Assembly: GCA_964389305.1 (NCBI GenBank)
Contig: CAYMEK010000015.1
Span: 1 to 64,000 of the forward strand
Length of the DNA: 64,000 bases
Direction of reading: 5' to 3'
From: CAYMEK01 sp964389305
GTDB taxonomy: Bacteria > Spirochaetota > Spirochaetia > SZUA-6 > DRHE01
A model generated the notes under the pieces. The model saw only the letters and a list, made by a program, of their open reading frames with translations, searched no databases and was not told the origin of the DNA. Positions 59,740-64,000 of this stretch are shown piece after piece. The position numbers and the translations under genes are program-made. Every line of letters starts with the position of its first letter. Position 1 is the first letter of the stretch.

Positions 59740-60698
59740 TCGTCCTGTTTCTGAGCCTATCGCCTCCAGGCTGCCTGCAGGGCCAGCCTCGGGAGGGCGC
59801 GCCAGAGGCACCGACGACGGTCGCGAGGTCGGGTGAGCGGCAGCAGACGGAGTCCGCTCTGCGGTTGAAGAGCTGGCTGGAGATCGAACGCTCAGGCTGC
59901 AAGCGCCGCTACCGCAACCCGTTGAGCCTGCTCTGGCTGGCACCAGGAACGCTTTTCTTTGTTTTTGCATTGTCGACCCGAAAGCGCAGAGCGCTTTTCC
60001 CTTTTGCCGTAGTGCTTCTGCTGGCCGCGCTGCTCGGCAATACCCGGCAGACTCCCGAGAGTCTGGTTCAAGAGGCCCAACGGCGCTTCCTGCAGGGAGA
60101 CTATCGCTCGTCCATGGAGTTGTACCGGAAGGCGGAAGAGCTGCTGCCCTGCAATCCGGCCCTGGAGTATAATCTCGGCGTGGTTTCGCATCATCTCCAA
60201 CAGCGGGGGCAGGCCATTCATTATCTGCGCCGGAGCCTGGGCGAGAGACCGGGGGATCCTCAGGTCCGCAGCGCGTTGAAGCGTCTCGAAGCCCTCTATG
60301 GTCTCCAGAGCCAACTCCCCGCACCTCTGCCGGTCGATCCCGATCTCGTTTACCTGCTGTTCCTGGTGCTGGCCAATGCTTCGCTGGTTATGGCCGCTTT
60401 GGTGGTGCGGGTGAAGAGAGTCCAGTTCCTGATCTCTCTCGTGCTTCTGGCGATCGCGGCGCTGGGGTCCCTGATTTTCTTCGTGGAGCGCCTGTCGGCC
60501 GGCAGCCGCTCGGTGGCAGTGGTAATCCCCGAACAGGCGGAGCTGTTGCGGGTGCCCGAGGAGGATTCCAGACCGTGGCTTGGATTACCCTCCGGCACGA
60601 GTCTCGAAATCAGAGGCGAAACGTCAGGGTACTATCTGGTCCAGACCGCCTCGAAGCTGAAAGGATGGGTCCACAGGGATGCGGTTTTGCTTGACTGA
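59694..60698 (+). CDS. membrane TPR and SH3b protein (BatE-like)
   Basis: A 334-residue protein with an N-terminal lipoprotein-like signal (VVVLFLSLSPPGC), hydrophobic helices (LLWLAPGTLFFVFAL, FAVVLLLAALLG), two TPR units (YRSSMELYRKAEELLPCNPA and ALEYNLGVVSHHLQQRGQ) and two more helices (VYLLFLVLANASLVMAALV, FLISLVLLAIAALGSLIFF). A C-terminal bacterial SH3 (VVIPEQAELLRVPEEDSRPW onward, ending GWVHRDAVLLD) follows. This is the order seen in BatE. GTG 59694 has GGAGGAG upstream inside the preceding gene. Confidence 0.87.
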   Translation: MGIGTLRQAIRRGLVVVLFLSLSPPGCLQGQPREGAPEAPTTVARSGERQQTESALRLKSWLEIERSGCKRRYRNPLSLLWLAPGTLFFVFALSTRKRRALFPFAVVLLLAALLGNTRQTPESLVQEAQRRFLQGDYRSSMELYRKAEELLPCNPALEYNLGVVSHHLQQRGQAIHYLRRSLGERPGDPQVRSALKRLEALYGLQSQLPAPLPVDPDLVYLLFLVLANASLVMAALVVRVKRVQFLISLVLLAIAALGSLIFFVERLSAGSRSVAVVIPEQAELLRVPEEDSRPWLGLPSGTSLEIRGETSGYYLVQTASKLKGWVHRDAVLLD

Positions 60699-60732
60699 GG
60701 GGGAGGGCTTTTAGCAAATTAGGTCAAGGAAC

Positions 60733-61200
60733 ATGGATTTTGGCGAGATTCTCGACGCCTGGGACGGGAGTGAGGCGGAACGCGAGCGGGATCCAGGCTC
60801 AGGTACGGACTGGCAGCGCCTGCTGTCCCGGTATCCGCCGCAGCCCAAGGCAAGCGACCGGCGGGAAGACTCCTTGCAGCCCGAAGACGAAAGGCGTGAC
60901 AGGAGAGAACGAAAAAGAAGGCTCAGCCGCCTCGAGCCGCAGGCGGTTTTGGATCTACATGGTCTGAGCGGCCCGGAAGCGGAGCAAGCCCTTATCGAGT
61001 TTCTGCAATCGGCGAGACGGCGAAAACTGGAGAAAGTTCTGGTCATTCACGGGAAAGGAACTCACTCCCGGGGCGGACCGGTGCTGCTTGGCGTAGTACG
61101 TGCCTGCCTGGAGAAATCTCCGCATGCCGGGGCTTTCGGTCCTGCAGAACGAAAACACGGCAGCAGTGGTGCAACGTGGGTCATTCTGCGCCGCCGTTGA
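60733..61200 (+). CDS. Smr domain protein
   Basis: A 155-residue protein with a charged N-terminal region (many Arg, Asp and Glu) and a C-terminal Smr nuclease domain: VLDLHGLSGPEAEQALIEF near 75 (the L-D-x-H motif), EKVLVIHGKGTHSRGG near 103 (HGxGxxS) and GSSGATWVILRR at the end. Standalone Smr proteins cut DNA or, as in ribosome rescue, mRNA at collided ribosomes. AAGGA precedes the ATG. It converges on infA and lies 34 bases after the Bat-type operon. Confidence 0.92.
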   Translation: MDFGEILDAWDGSEAERERDPGSGTDWQRLLSRYPPQPKASDRREDSLQPEDERRDRRERKRRLSRLEPQAVLDLHGLSGPEAEQALIEFLQSARRRKLEKVLVIHGKGTHSRGGPVLLGVVRACLEKSPHAGAFGPAERKHGSSGATWVILRRR

Positions 61201-61233
61201 AACGACCAAGCTTTCAACCGGTAGAGAAGGGGA

Positions 61234-61452
61234 TCAACGTTCTCTGTAGATAATCCGTCCTCGTGTGAGGTCATAGGGAGAGAGAGCGACTTTTACCTTG
61301 TCGCCCGGAACGATTCGGATATAGTGTTTCCTCATTTTGCCGGAAAGATGGGCAAGGATCACGTGCCCGTTCTTTATCTCTACCCGAAACATCGTATTGG
61401 GCAGTGACTCTTTCACTACACCTTCGACTTCTATTGCTTCTTCTTTGGCCAA
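61234..61452 (-). CDS. infA: translation initiation factor IF-1
   Basis: A 72-residue OB-fold protein, exact IF-1 length: MAKEEAIEVEGVVKESLPNT, then FRVEIKNGHVILAHLSGKMRKHYIRI and DKVKVALSPYDLTRGRIIYR. It binds the ribosomal A site during initiation. The ATG has AAGGAGAGG upstream, so it is leadered, and its promoter lies back-to-back with that of dksA in a shared palindrome. Its presence beside many leaderless genes is of interest because IF-1 and IF-2 influence start-site choice on leaderless mRNAs. Confidence 0.97.
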   Translation of the reverse strand: MAKEEAIEVEGVVKESLPNTMFRVEIKNGHVILAHLSGKMRKHYIRIVPGDKVKVALSPYDLTRGRIIYRER

Positions 61453-61473
61453 GAACCCTCTCCTTGTTTCGGG

Positions 61474-61503
61474 AGTTTAGGCCTTAAGAAAGTTATTTGT
61501 CAA
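61474..61503 (-). promoter_or_regulatory. infA promoter
   Basis: Perfect TTGACA (61498-61503), an 18-base spacer and TAAACT (61474-61479), then a leader of about 20 bases with AAGGAGAGG. Its -35 box is the left arm of the palindrome at 61496-61515. Confidence 0.68.
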
Positions 61504-61515
61504 CAGGTTGACAAA
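61496..61515. repeat. 20-bp palindrome formed by two divergent -35 boxes
   Basis: TTTGTCAAC-AG-GTTGACAAA is a perfect inverted repeat with 9-bp arms. Each arm contains the -35 hexamer TTGACA of one of two divergent promoters, infA to the left and dksA to the right. Whether it is also a repressor site cannot be decided from sequence. Confidence 0.85.
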
Positions 61516-61535
61516 TTTCTGGTTTTGGTTACTAT
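61508..61535 (+). promoter_or_regulatory. dksA-type gene promoter
   Basis: Perfect TTGACA (61508-61513), a 16-base spacer and TACTAT (61530-61535), followed by about 15 bases of leader with GAGGTGG before the ATG at 61557. Confidence 0.6.
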
Positions 61536-61556
61536 TCTTCTACCTTTGAGGTGGCG

Positions 61557-61913
61557 ATGAGCAAAGATTTCAAAGAGACGATGAGGCAAAAGCTGCTCGC
61601 TGTAAAGGAGCAGATCCTGGAACAGCTTATATCTGAAAGCGATGAGTTCCAGGAGCTCGTGGATGATATGGAGCCCAAGGATCTCGCCGACATCGCGGCT
61701 GATGATATAGACAGGAGGATCTTAGAGGTCCTCGGTGCTCAGGAAATCAGGCGTCTGCAGCTTATCGATGCAGCTCTTGGCAGGATTGAGAATGGACATT
61801 ACGGAGTCTGTATGAGCTGTGGCAAGAAGATACCTGCGGAGCGCTTGAAGGCCATTCCTTATGCGATCCTCTGCATCGACTGCAAGTCCTCTGAGGAGCG
61901 CCGCAATCGTTAG
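61557..61913 (+). CDS. dksA: DksA/TraR family regulator
   Basis: A 118-residue coiled-coil and zinc-finger protein. The N-terminal two thirds are helical (LAVKEQILEQLISESDEFQ and DDIDRRILEVLGAQEIRRL); the zinc knuckle is YGVCMSCGKKIPAERL near 86 with CIDCKSSEE near 108 (C-x2-C...C-x2-C). Such proteins enter the secondary channel of RNA polymerase and modulate transcription with ppGpp. ATG 61557 after GAGGTGG is preferred to GTG 61551. Conserved Asp residues at the coiled-coil tip appear in PKDLADIAADDID. It is a single-gene unit divergent from infA. Confidence 0.93.
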   Translation: MSKDFKETMRQKLLAVKEQILEQLISESDEFQELVDDMEPKDLADIAADDIDRRILEVLGAQEIRRLQLIDAALGRIENGHYGVCMSCGKKIPAERLKAIPYAILCIDCKSSEERRNR

Positions 61914-61973
61914 AAGGATCTAATCGGCCCCGGCAAGTCTTCCGATAATGGGAAACGGAGACAGGGGTCGACA

Positions 61974-62357
61974 ATGATTCAACCGACAGCTTCCGTTCAC
62001 CCCGGATTCTTTCTCAATGTTATCCGTCTGGAAAACATGGGCGGCGGGAGACTCACCGTTCCGGTTCATCCGACCCACGCGCCCTATGCTCGTTTCAAGC
62101 ATATCCAGGGCGTTCCGGCCCACGACGACGGAGTGCCTATCTTCAGGCTTAGGGTCCTCGACAATCTGATAGATCGGCTGATCAGCCGCGGCCAGCAAAT
62201 TCCGTCTCCGGCGCAGCTGCTGGAGCTGAAGCCTGAGTCGATCGACCCTCTGATCGACCGGCTCGAGAGCCGGCTTCACCGGTACCTGCTGCAGTTCCCT
62301 TCCTCTTTCGGCGGTTTGTATCCTGAGACAGGCCTGCTGATCGATCTGAGCGCCTGA
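61974..62357 (+). CDS. conserved 127-residue protein of unknown function
   Basis: A soluble protein beginning MIQPTASVHPGFFLNVIRLE. Its body carries a conserved-looking VPVHPTHAPYARFKHIQGVPA loop (many His and Pro) and a helical half (RVLDNLIDRLISRGQQ and SIDPLIDRLESRLHRYLLQF). It ends with FGGLYPETGLLIDLSA. I do not recognise a family. AGGGG is upstream of the ATG. It lies after dksA with 60 bases between and is followed by a stem-loop. Confidence 0.75.
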   Translation: MIQPTASVHPGFFLNVIRLENMGGGRLTVPVHPTHAPYARFKHIQGVPAHDDGVPIFRLRVLDNLIDRLISRGQQIPSPAQLLELKPESIDPLIDRLESRLHRYLLQFPSSFGGLYPETGLLIDLSA

Positions 62358-62362
62358 TGCCT

Positions 62363-62385
62363 CCGGTGCACGCCTGGTGCGCCGG
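62363..62385 (+). terminator. stem-loop between convergent genes
   Basis: CCGGTGCAC (62363-62371) and GTGCGCCGG (62377-62385) pair over 9 bp with one G-T pair and a 5-base loop. It starts 6 bases after the stop of the 127-residue protein gene. The following sequence is only moderately T-rich (GGCTTGCTTTG). Confidence 0.48.
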
Positions 62386-62415
62386 ACGGCTTGCTTTGCG
62401 GCATTCCGCCTACTG

Positions 62416-63084
62416 TCAACGTATAAAAGGATTGCCTTTTATCTCGCGCTCGATGGTAGTGTCCAGACCGTGTCCGGGAAAAATCCTGGTCTCCGGGGGG
62501 AGTGTCAGGAGCTTGTTGCGGATCGCTTCCAGCAGGATCTTTTCATCACCGCCGGGCAGATCTGTCCTGCCGATGCCCATAAAGAACAGGCTGTCCCCGG
62601 AAAACACCAACCCGTCCTTCTCACTGTACAAGCATATGCTGCCCTTGGTGTGTCCCGGAGTTTCCAGAACCACCAGGGCGGTGTTGAAGACCGTGTCCCC
62701 TTCCTTGAGGATCACATCCGGCTCGGGAAGGTTGGAGAACAGCTCTCGAAACTCTTCCAAGTCTCCCAGACCGAGATCGTTCAGCGTTTCGCGGTTGGTC
62801 TTTTCCGACTTCTTGCCCAGGAAATTTTTATCCGCCTTATGAATGGCGATGGGGATGTCGATGCCCTCCTTCTTGTAGAAGCTCTTGATCTTTCCGGCCG
62901 CGGCGGTATGGTCGAAATGACCATGGGTCAAGACAATACCGGAGGGAATCATCTTCAGCATGTTGATGCTGGAAACGATTCGGAGCTCATCTCCTCCGGG
63001 GTCTATGACGATGCACTCTTTTTTCCCGTCGGAGTATAGATAGCAGTTCGTCTCCATCGGACCTACTATTAATCTCTCTATCAT
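62416..63084 (-). CDS. metallo-beta-lactamase fold hydrolase (glyoxalase II-like)
   Basis: A 222-residue MBL-fold hydrolase. The metal motif GIVLTHGHFDHTAAAGKIK near 57 (HxHxDH), VVLETPGHTKGSICLY near 130 (His) and LVFSGDSLFFMGIGRTDLPGG near 150 (Asp) are complete, and TRIFPGHGLDTTIERE supplies the last His. Members hydrolyse thioesters such as lactoylglutathione. ATG 63084 (MIERLIVGPMETNCYL) is used; it is 10 bases from a promoter -10 box. It converges on the 127-residue protein gene. Confidence 0.93.
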   Translation of the reverse strand: MIERLIVGPMETNCYLYSDGKKECIVIDPGGDELRIVSSINMLKMIPSGIVLTHGHFDHTAAAGKIKSFYKKEGIDIPIAIHKADKNFLGKKSEKTNRETLNDLGLGDLEEFRELFSNLPEPDVILKEGDTVFNTALVVLETPGHTKGSICLYSEKDGLVFSGDSLFFMGIGRTDLPGGDEKILLEAIRNKLLTLPPETRIFPGHGLDTTIEREIKGNPFIR

Positions 63085-63094
63085 GGTAGATTTG

Positions 63095-63123
63095 AGACTA
63101 CTGGAAATGCTCGGCTTTGGCAA
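63095..63123 (-). promoter_or_regulatory. promoter abutting the MBL hydrolase gene
   Basis: TTGCCA (63118-63123), a 17-base spacer and TAGTCT (63095-63100) end 10 bases before the ATG at 63084. No ribosome-binding site is present. Confidence 0.55.
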
Positions 63124-63206
63124 CCTGGAAGGCTGCGCTTGCAGACGAAGCGCAATCCGGTTGCGATTCGCCTCGCACTAAGATTCGAGCGCTGACTCAA
63201 AGATCT

Positions 63207-64000
63207 ATGCACGAACTGTACCTGTTGCTTCTCGTCCTGCTAGTGGCTTTTGTCTTCTACGGGCTGATCCCGGGAATCGGGGCTTTTTTTGCCAGATCCC
63301 GATGGCGGCTGTTTCGCAGGCGCATCCAGGAGAGCTCTCTTTACCCTTTCCTCGGCTATTCCGATCTGTCCAAACAGGGAGACTTTCTCGGAAACTACCG
63401 GGTGTTCGGCGATCTGGAGGCGATTCAGGGAAACAACAGCATCTGGATCAACAACGGCAGCTTCACGGTCGAAGCCGATCTGAAAGCGGCCAAGCTATAT
63501 TTTCTCCCTTCGTTCTCGGTCGCCAGCCAGAAGGTACCCGTGGAACGGCTGCAGGACGTCATTCCGGACGAGCAACCGGCGATGGTCTCCTGGGACCAGG
63601 TTTTTTCTCTTCCCGCCGGGATCAAGATGTTCGTGGCCGGCCCGCTTTTTTCCCACGAGGATAGAGCCGTATTCCGTTCCCAGGCCAGAGAGCCGCTTCT
63701 GGTCGTGCTGTACGACGGGCCCCAGAGCACTATACTGCAGCGGGCGATCTGGGCGGGCCGGCAGAAGAACGAGTACTGGAATCAGTTCACCCTGGCCTCG
63801 CTGCTGACCGGATCGTTTTGTATGCTACTGCTGGCTTACATCATGCTGCGTTCCATCCCGTCGGGACTGCCGCCCCTGGCAGCTCTTTCGCTCGCCTTTT
63901 TCCCGATTTCCGGACTGCTGCCTCCGGGATTTATCCTGTACTATCTCTACCGGCATTTCTGGAAACAGGCCAGGCTATTGCGGGCCGAGAGGGATCTTCT
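63207..64000 (+). CDS. membrane protein of unknown function, cut by the window edge
   Basis: An open frame from ATG 63207 runs through the end of the window (264 codons so far). It has an N-terminal transmembrane helix (YLLLLVLLVAFVFYGLIPGI), a beta-rich domain of about 180 residues (GNYRVFGDLEAIQGNNSIWI, WDQVFSLPAGIKMFVAGPLF) and two further helices near 205 and 230 (LTGSFCMLLLAYIMLRSI and LALSLAFFPISGLLPPG-like segment). The central domain is probably periplasmic. No family is recognised. The C-terminus is missing. Confidence 0.75.
   Translation, partial: MHELYLLLLVLLVAFVFYGLIPGIGAFFARSRWRLFRRRIQESSLYPFLGYSDLSKQGDFLGNYRVFGDLEAIQGNNSIWINNGSFTVEADLKAAKLYFLPSFSVASQKVPVERLQDVIPDEQPAMVSWDQVFSLPAGIKMFVAGPLFSHEDRAVFRSQAREPLLVVLYDGPQSTILQRAIWAGRQKNEYWNQFTLASLLTGSFCMLLLAYIMLRSIPSGLPPLAALSLAFFPISGLLPPGFILYYLYRHFWKQARLLRAERDL

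Overview
The window reads as a contiguous piece of a free-living spirochaete chromosome (Spirochaetota, probably Spirochaetaceae or a neighbouring family), most likely from a draft or metagenome assembly because 100 N interrupt it at 10242-10341. The assignment rests on gene content and protein style (MoxR/DUF58/VWA/TPR aerotolerance-type operon, AddAB-like pair with a degenerate AddB, TraB-like protein, RRM RNA-binding protein, DksA-type regulator, many lipoproteins); no rRNA or other phylogenetic marker was compared, so it is an inference. Most of the window is GC-rich, densely packed core sequence; roughly 24.3-36.1 kb is visibly poorer in GC.

Layout. 1-7.4 kb: tRNA-Arg(CCU), a lipoprotein, a ferredoxin-ASKHA (DUF4445) protein, an SDR-like protein, NAD+ synthetase and an unrecognised 604-residue protein. 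7.6-11.2 kb: radA overlapping a membrane FHA-like protein that runs into the assembly gap, followed by a PIG-L deacetylase. 11.3-22 kb: mtnA and a long HEAT-repeat membrane protein (minus), alanine racemase (plus), then minus-strand genes for a dihydroorotate dehydrogenase-like protein, a YbaK deacylase, adenosine deaminase, a TraB protein and a TPR lipoprotein. 22-24.3 kb: an unrecognised 611-residue anchored protein and an HMA domain protein.

24.3-36.1 kb: an acyltransferase followed by a same-strand train of small functionally unrelated genes (CMD, YciI, molbindin, IMPase, M50 protease, AlkD, DinB, methyltransferase, HAD, GNAT-YoaP, lspA, a DJ-1 gene fragment, GNAT, ferredoxin-nitroreductase, NYN/PIN nuclease), then an RRM gene pair and a GNAT on the minus strand. 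This has the look of an accessory region. 36.8-41.9 kb: glnS with three small followers, a PEBP protein, a Mth938-like protein and an orphan DNA methyltransferase. 41.9-54.3 kb: addA-addB-era (minus), apbE, mtnP, a ClpP-family protease, an EEP lipoprotein and argJ. 54.3-60.7 kb: moxR-DUF58-membrane protein-VWA-VWA-TPR-TPR/SH3, a translationally coupled Bat-type operon. 60.7-64 kb: smr, divergent infA/dksA, a small conserved protein, a metallo-beta-lactamase hydrolase and a membrane protein cut by the window edge.

The strongest unexplained signal is regulatory. At least thirteen genes heading core transcription units have a good TTGnnn-17/18-TAnnnT promoter whose -10 box ends only 6-11 bases before the start codon, which leaves essentially no leader and no room for a Shine-Dalgarno site. 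Genes in the low-GC accessory stretch instead carry ordinary GGAGG-type sites. Leaderless translation initiation therefore appears to be a normal mode for core genes in this organism.
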